The notes under the pieces are model-generated. The model did no database searches and was not told where the DNA came from. It saw only the letters and a list, made by a program, of their open reading frames with translations. DNA of 64,000 bases from Eremophila alpestris peregrina (Eukaryota; Chordata; Aves; Passeriformes; Alaudidae): contig WMCF01000016.1 of NCBI GenBank assembly GCA_009792885.1, forward strand, positions 8,913,062 to 8,977,061, written 5' to 3'. The position numbers were made by a program, and so were the translations under genes. Below, piece by piece: positions 36,601-49,900 of this stretch (position 1 is the stretch's first letter; each line of letters starts with the position of its first letter).

Positions 36601-39600
36601 AGCTGTCTACTGGCTGAATTGAGGAGATTTTCACACAGGGTGGGACCAAAAGTATTGTCTCTAATGTTGCACTGTTGTTAAGAGTATTAAGCAGTTGTAT
36701 CAGCTGCTAATGATTCACACTCTGCTGTCTGCTTCCATGTGGAGGGTAGTACACAGAGTGACATGTAACATGCATGGCCACCTTGGATATTGAATTTCTG
36801 ATGTGTTTCAGTAGCCTGGAAATCAATAGGCAGCAGCTGCAGTGGAGCTGGGGGCACTGCAGGGCCCTAAACCCTGCTGGTAGGAGGGGAAGGGACACAG
36901 ACCTGGAGTCTTGCTTCAGCATTGATGGTTTGGTGATGAAGTGAGGAAGATGCAAAGCTTCTCTGCCTTGCTACACTGTAGTCCTCCCAGCACCATATTG
37001 TGAGTTGCTGGGTCACTGGCAGGTAAATGGGGATAATCTCTGTGGTGGGGCATTGGCAGTAAGTGACAACATTAGGTTTGGGAACAAGGTGGACAGCTAA
37101 TGTCTTCTTGTTGGCAGAAAAAGTGACTGGTGTCTGTGACTTGCTCTCAACATCATCTATAAGTTAAGAACCCTCAATGGAAGCAAAACCAGGCTTTGTG
37201 CCCAGGAGAAGAGATCTGCTGGCAGGGGTGTTGCAGGAAGTGGAGACCCACGTAGAGAGACCCCTGGATTGGCTGGCCACAGGCAGCCTCACTGCTTCAG
37301 CACTCTGAGCTTGTTGCACACTTTGTAGAGTTCCTGTAAAAGGAAGATGATTTTGGAAGGAGGTGAGGGGTGGGTCTGAGCCCCTTTGTGCTTATGCTGT
37401 GATTCCCAAGGGAGGAGGTAAAGTACCAGTTCCTAAGCTGACACCAAGTATGCCTTTAGGACAGAAACAAGGAACACTTCAGCTCCCTTCCAGCACCAAC
37501 AGAGCACAGAGATGACCATATCCTCATGGAGCCCATAAATGGGCTGTATATTTGTGTCAGTGAAATCCAAAGACATCTGTCTAAAATGTATTCAGCCATT
37601 CAGAGAGATGAGTATCACCCAGAAGAGGCAAAATGACAGATTGCTTCCAGCCTTCAGAGCCTAGTTGGACATGAACACTTCTGCAGAAATCCATAGTATG
37701 AAGTGCCTGACAAGAAGCAGGCAACAAAACAAGTAAACTGTTTGCACTGTCTGAATTTAAAGCAAAAACAGAACCAAGTTGGATTAGTAAGTAAAGTTGC
37801 TATTAATCAAGCTCTGGTAGTAGCAAAGTGAAGATAATCCATTTTAAAATTGCCTTTAACCTTCTACCATGACGTGATCATTATTAAATTCTATGATCTC
37901 ACTGCTGTGGATGGGTATAAAAGTGAGTGTAGCAGCCAGTGAGACAAACCCATCATGGCACTGTGTTGTGACAGAGATTGATGCTCTGTATCCCCACTAC
38001 CCTTCCATGTGCCTGAGAGGTGAAAGTAGAGACTGGTTCTGCATTAATGCAGCCATGTGCTACTTACATATCATGGTGGGATGGAAATAAATTTCCTATA
38101 GTCCCTTCTTTCTCCATTTACAGCTGTAAGGATACAGAGTGCACTGCTACAGCAGTCAGCAAAATCGCCCAGCCTTGGTAGAGAAAGAAAATTTATCTTT
38201 TACTTAATTAAGTCTAGGAGTGGGAGTGAGAAAGGAAAAGATTATTCTAGGCACCTAAATAGATTTCCTTTGTGTAGGATTACATAGGTCAAAGTAATTT
38301 CTCTCTTGATCTTAACTATTGAATGCTGCCTGGCAGTAGCAGCAGGTCAATATGGAGGGGAAGGAACCCACAGTCCTCTCTGTTTCCCCAGAGGGTTTCA
38401 TGATGCCTCCAGATCACTGTTGAAATAATGCAGCCTTGAGGGTGCCACCTCACTACTGGTACATCTTCACGCAAGCTGCTGGGAAGGATGGGCAGACAAA
38501 ACACCACTCCTAGGGGTCTCCCAAGTGCCAGATCCTCATGGATATGGCAAGAGAGGAGCTCTTCACTCACTTGCTTTGGGGCCAAAAGTGAAGATTGACT
38601 CATTTCACTGACTTTCCTTGCTGCAGGAAGCTGCCTTACTCTCGTTGTGAGATGATGAAATGAGTGACCCTCAGAGTGAGGGAACATGTGGCAGGAGAGT
38701 TTGAGCTGGAGCTGCCTAGAGACAAAGAGTTCAAGGACAAAATGGAACCTAAAAAGCCTGGACATTTTCCCTTAACTCCTGCAGGAAAATGGGACTTTTA
38801 CATGGGAGGGGAGCCTCCTCTCTCCACACAAGTGGCATCACTGTCTATCATCCACCATGTGCCTGCAACGTGCAGAAGAGGTGAGATCCATCCCATTTGC
38901 AAATCCTGGTTTGAAGGCTTGTGACAGGCCTGAACTCAGTAGCCAGCTTCTGAGATTGTAAATCTTGGTGCTTTCACATTTTCTTTTCTTACAGCTACAG
39001 TGGTATTTAAAGCACAGTGGAGCCAACTGTTCCCTCTCATGTGCCACTGAAAACTGCTGGGAGGGAGAGGCAGGGTTTGAAGCTACCCAGGACCATAGAG
39101 ACCATGCTCTCTACAAACCAGGAAGAGCAAACCTGTAATTCAAGACCTCCCATCGATTCTCCAGCCCTAGAAAGATACCCCAATACACATGCAAAGAGAA
39201 TTTGATTTTTGTACTTTTGATTTGATCCAATCTCCTTTCCAGAGTGTTTGTTCCACTTGGTTCTCAAATTTCAAGGTATCATTTCCTTTCCTGAAAGAAA
39301 TGGTGTCTGGCCATTTAGGCTGCACATGGCAGGGCAGAGACCTTTCCTTTTGCCCAGGTTAGGGGCAGCTGGGACTTTAGTCTTGCTGTACCCTGTGTTT
39401 CTCAGTGGGGCAAGGACCCCCAGCTGCTGAAACAGCCAATGCTCTGGGCACAGTAAAGTCCTCAGTTGACCAAACCAGGTCACCCTGTCCTGGGGCATGT
39501 GGCCAAAGGGGAATCTCTGCCTCACAAACTTGGTTTGACAACTATTTCTGCAGGATGGGGGAGGACAGCATTGCTTCTAAAGTTGTGGCAGCATCCATGT

Positions 39601-42100
39601 CACAGTGGTGCCTAAAATCCTGCAGCTGGACATTTCAGTTGTACAGAGAGATCAGACATTGTTCAGTGACATGGCTATTCACTTCTGAAGTTTTCCATGG
39701 ACTTCATGCTGCTTGAAATATCCCTCCACAACTTCCCTCCAAAAAAGTACCATAGCATTTGTCTTACATTGATTTTGCTTATGAATTCCTTACTGGTACT
39801 TCTAGGTATGTTTCATTTTCTCTAACCCAGTTTCCCATGCAAGTACTGAAGTTAGTGCTTGAGAAAAACTCACCACACTAGCTTTGGCTCTTTCTACAAT
39901 AATGGATATGTCAAATTCAATTCTTAAGGCCTCTGAGCTGCTTTTTCATCTAGTAATATGCTTGCTATTTTTATGTTTACTTATTTCTGTGGCAGCAGTG
40001 TCCTTTAAAAAGCAGTACTGTTGTAGCCTTGACAGTCTAAAGACACTTCAGAGAAAGAGTCTTTTGTGAGAACAACCAGTGTAAATGGCAAAACCAGATG
40101 AGCTTTTAGGTACAAAAAAATGTCAATTTAACCTTACTTTAAGAGCCCCTTCCTCTATCATGCTTGTTTCAAATTCTTATTACTTTTCCTGAGAGCAATA
40201 TTAGATCAATAACCATCACTTTTCTGGAAACCCTTTTCTAATTCCCAGAATATGGATATCATAATGCAATTATAAAATACATCTGAGGAAATCAAGGCAC
40301 AGAAAGGGCAGGTGATTTGCCTGTGTGGGTGGTTGAGTTAGTCATATAACTCAACAGCACTTGTCTCCATGTGCTGTGTTTTAACTATTGAAGAAGCATA
40401 ATTTCCTTTCCCCAGGATGCCCCCTGGCTTTAGATTAGTCCTTCTCAAAAAAGCTGCTGAGTTGTGCTATCAGAATATTCGGTGCATATCACAAACTTTT
40501 TATAAATTAGCATGATGTGCCCTGATCCAGTCCAGCTGTGGAGCTGTGATTTTTCATGAGTCCAAAAGTATAAAGAAATTGCAGGGAAGGGCTGGTGGTG
40601 GAGGTGTTTTCCTGGAGGTGTTGTGTTTTCCTCTGGGGAACAGGCTGTGCAAATGTGCTGTATTTAGCACAAGGAAAGGAGCTCTTTAAGAAGTTGGAGC
40701 TGGGTGGGGAGTAAATACATTTGTATGTTTCTAGTCTGAAGGTGAATGTAGGCAAAAATATATCTTTATGGCTGTGAATTTTTCTGTGCTGCTAGTGGGG
40801 TATAACAGGTCTGAGCTGAATCTGTGCTCCTGCTGCCAATAGTCCTCAGGAAATCTCTCTTAGAAATTATTTCTCCAGCTGGCTGGAATGAGCCTTCAGG
40901 TGCCATCACTGCCATTACTGTCTTTCAAACTGATGGGTAACTCTGGTTAGAAACATGGAAGGGAATCAGCCTGAACAGTGCTGCTCTCTGCTATGTTGGG
41001 AACATCTCATGCAGTCCTAAGGCATTGCATACTGCTGCCTGCCTCTGCAGTGTTGCAAACTCTTCTGCTCAAATGAAGAGGGCTGTCTGATCTCATGAGT
41101 TTATGATTATCCCAGCTTAACTCACTGGAAAAGCATGCTACAATAGTAACTTCAAAAGACCTCTGCAGCCCAGCTCCCACATTGCTCTTCAAGAACTTGG
41201 GGGGCAGGGGGAGAAGCTAATTTTACTGTAGACCTTTAACTCAAGTACCTCAGTTAGGATTCCCATCCCCCAGACTGCCCCTAAAGTAATGGGTTTCTGC
41301 TTTTGCCGCTTCCTGCAGAAACTGATTTTCTCCCTTGGTGTGTGCTCAGAGCTTTAGGAGGTTGTTCCAAGAAGATTCCCAAGTACTTTTGTGTTGAGCC
41401 ACCACCATTTCCACCAGGCACTGACAAGGTTTCCAGACTTGTGCTGCCCAGCTTGGCATATGCCATGCCACACTTGGTTGGCAGCTCCCTAAATGGCAAA
41501 TGCTTCTCAGATATGAGCAGAGCACAGAGGGTGAAGCTGCTGCCCCTTGGCAGGGTGCTGGGCTGTCCTACAACTGCTTTTCATGAAGGCAGGGGCAGAA
41601 AAGCTGAACTGAAAAGCCCAGGTCCATATGGATTCATTGAGATGATGTATTATCTTGCTGTTATAGCTGTCCTGTTCCACCTGAGTGGTGTGACACACCA
41701 GCCTCTGAAACTGGAATTAGCTTATGCTATCCCAAGGAGAGCTTGGTCCTAATATTTTAGATTATAGCAGATGTTGCACATAATATAATAACTCTCACAA
41801 AGGGAGGCAGAGATGCAGAATGAGACCTGCCAGATAGCTAATAAAAGAAAAGGCCTCACGAAGAACAAAAAAAAGCTGCTAGTGATTGCAGAGATATGTT
41901 GCCCCCAGGAAATTAAAAACACAAATGCCCTGGCATATGCAATAAGCATCTCCTTTGTGTCCATGTAAAAGTGATGAAACCTCTGGACTATTAAGAAATT
42001 GAAAAGATGCTTTTAAGTCTTCCCCATACACTCCAGCTGCTTGCAAGTGGTAGTGAAGGAAATGAAGTAGATCAGCCTGGCTGTTGTGCAACTTTATTTA
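27700..42100. other. Intergenic interval between divergent CCDC174 and GRIP2
   Basis: About 14.4 kb without any exon I can recognise. The longest open frame is minus-strand 34232-34753 (173 codons), of unknown meaning. There is a small CpG-richer patch at about 33880-34190, an A/C-rich tract at about 28250-28335, and T runs at 30610-30619 and 30629-30642. Regulatory elements of GRIP2 would be expected here, but I cannot point to one. Confidence 0.5.
28250..28335. repeat. A/C-rich simple tract (C-runs in A-runs)
   Basis: The plus strand is almost only A and C, with repeated AAAAAACCCC-like units. The complementary strand has several runs of three to four G separated by T runs. Confidence 0.6.
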
Positions 42101-42119
42101 CCAGAGAACCCACCTTCAG

Positions 42120-42720
42120 GATAAACACACGCGTCAACGCACGCACCTGTGCGGGGCTGCCAGGCAGCTGCCGCTCGCTGGAGGGAAGAGGCGGCAGGCT
42201 ACAGCTGTAACGCGAATGTAGAATGGGAGCAGAGCGCTCTCCATATCTTTCCTGGGCATAAATCTGTCCAACGTCAGCCAGAGATTTGGGACCCGCAGGG
42301 TCGGAGCCCGGCGCCTTTTGCAGGCGAGGCCCATACTATCTATTTCCCCCGGGGGGAGGAACACACAATAAATACGTATTGACACAATTTTTCTGCCCCC
42401 CTTGCCCGAGTTTGCCCGCCGTGCGCGGCGGGGGGAGCGCACCTGCGCGGCGGGCGCGGGCTGTGCGCAGGCGGGGGCGGGCAGCGCTCCCCGCCCGGCC
42501 CCGGCCCCGCCGCCGCATGCACCGCCCGGCCATAAAAGCGCCGGGGTGCCCGGCCGCGCTTGGCAGCGCCCGCCGCTCCCGCCGGGCCCCCCGGGCCCCT
42601 CCAGCCACGCCGCTGCCCCGGGGGGCGGCCGCGCTGCCCCCGCCGCGATGCCGGGCTGGAGGAAGAGCCTCGCCCTGTGTCTGCAGCGGATGCAAGAGGA
42701 CGGTGAGCACTGCGAGGGGG
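42120..42720 (+). promoter_or_regulatory. GRIP2: CpG island and TATA-like promoter of GRIP2
   Basis: CpG density is high from about 42120 through the GRIP2 first exon. A TATA-like ATAAAA lies at 42532-42537, flanked by GC-rich sequence. That would place transcription start near 42560 and leave a 5' UTR of roughly 85-90 nt. The start site is inferred. Confidence 0.6.
42648..42702 (+). CDS. GRIP2: GRIP2 first coding exon, palmitoylated-leader form (partial gene)
   Basis: GRIP2 (also called ABP) is a PDZ-domain scaffold that binds AMPA-type glutamate receptor tails at synapses. This exon encodes MPGWRKSLALCLQRMQED plus the first base of a glycine codon, then a donor (G|GTGAGC). The peptide closely resembles the alternative leader of the palmitoylated rat isoform (pABP-L) and the matching GRIP1 leader that starts MPGWKKN. 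Cys11, the reported palmitoylation site, is kept. The exon stops in the phase expected for joining to the conserved next residue G. The rest of the gene lies beyond the window or was not recognised within it. The position, head-to-head with CCDC174, agrees with human 3p25.1. Confidence 0.85.
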
Positions 42721-44489
42721 GAACGAGAGCTGGAGGTGCTCGGAATTCCCCTCCGCATCCCCTTTTCTGTTACTCTTTGGGGGTGGTGGTGGTGGTGATG
42801 TGTGTCCCTCTGGGAGGCGGACGATCCTCTGCTGGCGTGGAGCTCCGCGGATGAAGGGACTGGAGGGGGGATGCTCTTTGTGCTGATAAACTTTGCCGCA
42901 GCCAATCTTCCTTTCCATCCCTGGGCTTGCTTGGTTTTTGCTTTTGTTTGTTTTTTCTTCTTCAAGTGATGGGGATAAACCTGAGCGCGAGGTGGCTGCG
43001 CGGTCCTTTTTGGCTATTTGGATGGGCTTGCGGTATCTGAGCCCCAACTTTCTAAAGCTACTGGTGATGCTGTTTTCAGCTGGTAATTGTTCCCAGTGCC
43101 AAGTCCACCTGGGGAATAAAGGGTTTCCAAATTGCACAGAGGACGTGTCACGGTAATCTGATTCCTATTGTGCCGCTTACTGTTGCTCACAGTGACTATG
43201 AATTATTTTGTTTACATGCTCAAGCGTGTGGTGGTAAATAAATGCTGGACCTGCGGCTCATTGAAGTCGTGAGAAGACATCCACAAGGTGGCACAGTATA
43301 AGGGAGGTTTAGGCGTTGCACCCCGGCTCCTGCCTTTGTAGATGAACAGGGATGAGAGTGGCGGGGAAAGTTTGTCTCGGAAATGAAGTGCGTTTCTCCT
43401 GTGCTCTCATGGGACTCAGGTGCAGGGGCTGATCCGGGATAGGCAGAAAAAGCAGAAATGCGTATTTTATGGAACTGCTGCTTTGGTGCAAAGTGGCTAA
43501 TGGCGGGCTTTTCCTTTGAGCCCCTTCCCAGACTGCCTCTCTAGACTGTTCTAGTCTGTAAACACTTAACAAATGTATTAAGTGGCACTGTTGCAGCATT
43601 TTGTGTGAGTAATACAAGAATCGTGGAATTCTCTGGACCTGCTGGTTAATAAGCAAAGAGAGAAATGGTGCTGTTAGATCCCCTGCAAGGTGTTAGGACA
43701 GAGTCATTAAGCTCCTGTGTCTTTCTGATGCTGATTCCTGGCTCCCACTGCTTTGGGAGGACACCATCTATTTCTGCTGCTGGATTGCTCTAGGACCATA
43801 GCTTCCCCTTGGAGCCTCCATCCACCTGAGATAGAGCTCTTAAAAATCTCATCCTGTAGAAGAGTGAATCAATCCCCTGCTCAACACACCGAGACCTGTT
43901 GGCATGAATTCAGCCCTGTTGTGGTGCAGTGCTTTGTAACGCTGCCTTGCTGCAGCTGGCACTGATGCTTTTGCATCATTGGATTGGGGTGGCTTTGGGA
44001 ACCTTATTAAATATTCACAGCAGGGATCTCTTGATGTACAGCTGTACTGGGTTAGTGTTTGCTTGGTTACTTTCTCTGTGACTTCATATGTGTATGTACT
44101 GGCTCTTGTTTCTGGCTCTATGTAATGCCTTTCCTTCTCATCCCCCTTCCCTCTGACTTCAATCCCAGCACTGCAGTGAGTCTGGCTGGTGTACATCCCT
44201 TTGAGTACATTGCATTTATTTCTGTGGGTGGTTCAAAGAGCAGTCAGTCTTAGGAAGGTTCCATTTAATCACAGAATGGCTTATCTGGGTGGATAAATCT
44301 TACAGGCTTGAGTTGATATGCTGTGTAGAAGATTAGCTGAGCTTGTAGGGAACTTCTTTCCCTTTTCCTAAGGCAAGCAGTTTGATGGTTGTGTTATAGC
44401 ATATGACTCTGCAGGGGCAGCAGAGGAAGTATTTGGTAATGTTTTTGTAGCACTGCAGTGTTAACAGGTATGTTAGAGAAGGTTTTGCA

Positions 44490-44572
44490 TCATGACGTGT
44501 CCCTGTCTGTGGCAGGAGGATTGGAACTAGATCATATTTAAGGTTCCTTCCAACCCAAACTGTTCTGTAACA
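44490..44572 (+). mobile_element. Short CR1-like 3' fragment
   Basis: The segment carries GTGGCAGGAGGATTGGAACT followed by GATCATATTTAAGGTTCCTT and CCAACCCAAACTGTTCTGT, which is the usual order of the CR1 3' end. It is shorter and more diverged than the copy in TMA7 intron 2. Both ends are approximate. Confidence 0.65.
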
Positions 44573-46959
44573 ACACTGTAAGAAATAGCTGCACTGTTCA
44601 AATTTTGATTTGGCAGACAAACCTCCAACCAGTATATGAAGAAATATTGACTTATCTTATTTGTTATTCAGGGCAAGTTATGTCCACCTTGTTGGCATCC
44701 CTATGCCTACGTGGTTGTGATAGATTTTCTTATGTCCAAGCTGGGGATCTTTTCCCCCAGATATGTGTACTCTGGCTCATCAATTTGTTCACTTCCTCTG
44801 AGGACCACAGTACCTAAGCTTCCAAAGGAACTGTCCTGGTGTTCAGCAGGACAATTGTAATTAGAAGAGTGGTATATTTCGGTTACTGACTATTAATGTG
44901 CTGAGCACCTTTTGCAATTTGCAGCCATTCAGAGATGGATTGGAAGATTCATCAATCACAATTGGTAGAAAAGGTCAGCCATGGTAAGTCACATAGGGAA
45001 ATGCAAGATATACGCAAACTGTGTTGAAGTATGATTGCCATTTCAAAAAACCTTCTACAGTGAATCTCTTCATGCATGTTTTGCCTTAAAACTTCTGTTT
45101 CCTGGAAGATGGGAGTAATTTCTGGCCAGGGTGCAGAAATGCTTCATTATATAATGTGTTGGTTTTCTCCACCACAAAGGGACTTGTACATGAATGTCCT
45201 ACTGCTTATTCTGTTTCATGCAAAGAAAAAAAATTGATGTCAATGACTTGGAAGTATTTTGGGGGGAAATGGGTTTCCTCCAGCCTGTATTGATAACAGA
45301 CTTGTTACTCCAAGATCATGGGGTTGATCAGCTTCTCCCTGCATTACTGTGGGATTGTCTCAGACCTGAAAGAAGAGGTTAAAGCAAATGGTCTGGCTTC
45401 CTGTCCCTCACTGTGTGTGCAGAGCTGTGTGACCAGATCTTCTGCTGATTTCTCTCCCTGATAACTCACCCTCTTTTGAGGCAGTGCTGAGATCTAGTTG
45501 GTCGTGCCAGACCCTTTCCCGTCCCAGTTTCTGCCCCTCATATTGCTGTCCTTTATGTGATGACTGAAGGATCTGAATTGCATTCTTGCTGCTCCAAGGT
45601 TTTCCGTAGCAGAAGACGACAAGGCTAATTTCTGCTTTGGTAGCAAGAGTATATGTAGGCAGGTGGGAAAGTCTCTGTTTTTGGCACATCTGAGTGGATT
45701 TGGAAACTGTGTGCCTAGAAAGGATAAACTGTATCTGCAGACTGAGTAGTGGAGATACTTTTATCCAAACTGGTGAAACAGTGTGAGATGCAGAGGACTT
45801 GTGTAAGACGGGCCTTGGTTGTGGGCAGACACCCCTTGCTTAACCTGAGGTGTTTTTCTGCTTCTAGAGGGAGAGAATACAGAGCTTGAGTGTAAATTTA
45901 GGCTGTTGATACAATTCCCCTTCCTCTCCCAGATGGTTTTTCTTGAGTAAAAGCAGAAAATTTGACTCTCACCTTTAAAGCACCAATATGATACCTTATA
46001 AAAATAAAAATCAAAACCAAACCTTATGAAAGATTGAGGTAATGGGATTATAAAATGGGAAGTGAGTTATCTAACCCTTACTTGAATCATGAGGCCAGTG
46101 GAAAGGAGGGGAAGGGGAGAGGGGCAAGTCAGACCTGCTTCAAGGAGTGACAGTATAGCAGGGTTTTGTTGCTGCAATTTGCTTCCTTCCCTTGTATACA
46201 GCTCTGTGCTTGTTACCTTGGAAACAGCTGTAGGAGCATATAGGGGCATTTTGCTGCTGTGCAGCCGTGGGCAGAGGTGTCCTGTGGTGCATGGAAAGGA
46301 AATCTTTGGTGGTGCAAGTTGATTTGCAGGATGAGGGCAACAAAGTAAAAACCCATTGTGAGGTCTCCCTTTCTTGGCTGTCCTGTCTTGTTGCAGGTAC
46401 AGTTTGGCAGGAATGGGACCCTGGGGAAAATCTAGCATGGGGGTGGATTTTCATGGTTTTGGCAGAGCTATTTACATTTTTATAATAGGAAGGTAAAAAT
46501 ATCTCAACAGTCTGTTTTGAGGAGGCTTATAACAGCTGGGCTGTGGACATCAGGTTTTTATTCAGTCCTCAGAACAATGTACTGGGATGTTTTGCTCAAT
46601 AGCTCTGAAACTATGTCCATGACTAGAAATGGGATTCTTCTCTACTTATTCACATGCATGAGGAAGAAACATCCCACTAAGATGGAAATTTGCTGGGTTT
46701 GCATGATTAGCAGAAAATTAGATCTTTCAATGGGTTCCATCTTGTTTGTAATATGCATGTGATGTGTAGAATAACTAAAATAGAATAGCAGCTAAAAAGA
46801 ATGTGTATTATCTTTTGTTCACTTACCCTTAAACATTTTGATCTTGCAAATGGTATGGTGTGCCTAACTTTAAATCAGTTGAACTATTCAGCTGTTTAAA
46901 ACAGAGTGTTTTTTCTTGTGCTTGCCACATCAGAAATAATGCAGTCATTTGGAAAGTTG

Positions 46960-46974
46960 TTTTTTTTTTTTTTT
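46960..46974. repeat. Poly(T) run
   Basis: Fifteen consecutive T in GRIP2 intron 1. No polyadenylated retrocopy is visible next to it. Confidence 0.8.
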
Positions 46975-49900
46975 ATCAAGTTATCTTAGGACAATCTTTC
47001 AGTGCCAGGTTGAGTCTGTTCCGTTTTAATACACTGCTTTAGGGAGTCCTTTTGTCCAAACCTACAATGACATGATCTATTGTACTGGCACTTAATTTTC
47101 AGTAAAGGAATTGGACTGTGTAGCTGTCACTTGTGTAGCGTGCAACTGAAATGTTACAGCTGAAGGGCTATTACATCTGTCCACTGTATGTGGTGCATTA
47201 ATGTATTTCTGCATGTGATACTCTTGCTTTAGAGTGTGTTCAAGCTTTATCAGAGGTGAGGACATGCTCACGCAGAGTTCAGGAATTTATAGGCTGCTGT
47301 TTGTTGGTAATACTCATTATACAGGCCACTGCTTTTAAACAAAATGTAAAAATAGAGGTTCTGACCCTCCAATGAAGTGTGGTGGGGAATTAGGATTGCA
47401 TGGAGGCTGTGGTGGTAATGCTTAAGGGATAATGCTCACTTATCAACCTGATGGAACAGCCAGAGCAAATCCTGCTAGACTTTGATGGGGTCTTTTTTTG
47501 CTCATTAATATGTTGATGGGGATTTGGCACCCATTGAGTGAGTAATAACTGCACCAGAGCACTGTGCTCACTGCTCCCCTCCTTGCTGCCTGTCACACTG
47601 CTCTGAGCTTGGGCTGCAATTTAGCTCTGATTGAGAAGTCCTGCACAACTTGGGGATGAAGCCACAAAGGTTTTACAGAATGACTCCAAAGCCTCATTGA
47701 AATTTGATTAAAGACAGAGATTGATCATTATTTTGCTTTTTGAAGTTATCTGCCAGATTTTACAACCTGAATGTGCTCCCATATCTGTGAACTTTGGCTT
47801 TATGAAACTGCATGAACATTGTGGCTTCTGCTCTCTTGTTTGTTATTATCTTGTGGGGATTCTTGTGAAGAAGTTTTATTAGCAATATTGAGTGATGATG
47901 CTCAGTGCTGACAAAAGCATCAGCTGCAGTGGCTTGGCATGCTTTTCCTTTAGAGCTGCCAAGGTTGGAAAGTGTGGGGGAAACCTTTCGGGATACTGAA
48001 GACCTTGATAGAAACCATGAATTGTGGTAGCCAGGAAAATTTCAGAGTGAGAAGAATTGCCAGATCTGTCTGGAATCAGGCCATGCTTGATGTTCTCCAA
48101 ACCTGTTGGTGTTTCTATGGACTCATGCCAAGTGTAGTGGCAGAACACATGGGCAGTTCCCAGGAAATGGATGTGGTCTTTGAAACTGTTCCAATCTTGA
48201 GCTGTGATTGCAGCTCCTGACCCAGAGATCTTCTGATGCTCTGGGTTGCACTGAGAGGAAGATTGCTCAGGTTAAACCAAGGTGTGTGGCCAGTCTGAGG
48301 TGAACAATTTGCTGTGCCTTTTTTTCATTTCTGTTTGTCTCTTCGAAGTAGACACAAGTGGCAGAGCTGCTTATGGTAGGCAAGAGAAGGCTGTCCACCA
48401 GGGCATGAGCTCTATGCCAGGTTCCATTTCTGTGGTTAGGACTGTGTAGACCTTCTTATGAGTGTCCCATTTTACTGGCTGTTTTGTTAATTATCAGACA
48501 TCATTATAATGGAATAAAAGTATTTATTTTGAAAATGAAGTGAATTCAGAGGTATAAATATAGTAGAATAATGATAAGGGTAGAGCTCTATTGAAGTTAA
48601 CTCCTTGTAGACCAGGCATTTCTGGAGCTCTGCATCATAAAAGTGGAGCCATTTTTTTTTAAAGCCAGACCTAAACCTTGACATTCAGAGAAGTGATTTA
48701 TGTGCAGAAGGCTTAGATTTCCTCTCTTTTCTAGAGGAAGGTGAAAGCTTTTTCCCATGATGGTCTCTTTTCCTAGAAAGGCCATGTCTCGTATTCCAGT
48801 GAGTGTTGGTGATAATCCCATGTGCATGGGAACTGATCCTGCATTCATGTCTTGTGCCAAAGGCAGTCATACCATCTCAATATCTGTTTGTGTTCTTGAA
48901 ATGAGTATAGCTACTGTGCACTGACACTGGTGTAACTGGGAGTGGAACATGGGCAGCATTTGATTGAGAAAATAAATCCCATGCTGATGGTTTCTGTTGG
49001 AAATGGGAGCATCTCTTCTGCAGTGCTTGGCCTGGGTGAACCACATGGTGGAGAGGAACATTTCCTCTTGGAAAGATCTGCATTTTGTCCTGTTATTCTT
49101 GGTCTTGCTGTGTGCTCTGTCTGTTGAGAGAAAAATGTAATGAAACTTTCCTTTTAAAATCCAAGTAGAATTTTTATTCAGTCTGCTTGTTTTGTCAAAA
49201 GAATGAATTACCTTTTTATTTTCTCCAATTTTCCTCCCCCTCTTTTTCTTTGGAAAACAAAGGAATTCAAATAAGTTTGTAAAATTTGTTTTAGCAATTA
49301 TGGTGATTTCCCTGTTACTGACTCTCTCCCTCATTAATGTTAGATGAACTTGGCATCTAGTAATTGCTGGCTTTCACTTTTCAGCCAAAACTATTTTCTG
49401 GCTTCAGAAAATTTGCTGATTTCAGTGGTAGTGTTGAGAGAGCTGCTTTCCACTGGGAAATTAATTCAAACATTTTCCTCTGACAGCTTCAGGTATGTGG
49501 CATCAAGACCACTCTACATTTAAGGAGAAGGGGTTTATCACGATATTTGAGCTCAAGGAAATGCAGTGCATTAGGATGGTGTTAAATCCATGTCTTATCT
49601 CCATTAAGTGGAGGTGTCAGTGACCCTGCCAGCAAAGCTGCTGTGTCTTGATGAGTAGAAACCTCTTGCTGAGGCTGCAAAATAAATTCAATGCTACATT
49701 CTTCAAATTGTCTATTTGTCAATGTCAAATTGTCTACACAATTTTTTACTTAATGACTTCATTTCCACTGTGAACAAAGCAGTACAGAGCTTTTGTTTTA
49801 GCAATTATATTAACATTGGCTGCTGTTTTGTTGCCAGTCAGAGGCTTTTCAAGGTATTTATTTGGATTATAGGTGTTGCCTTTTCTTGTACATGTGATAC

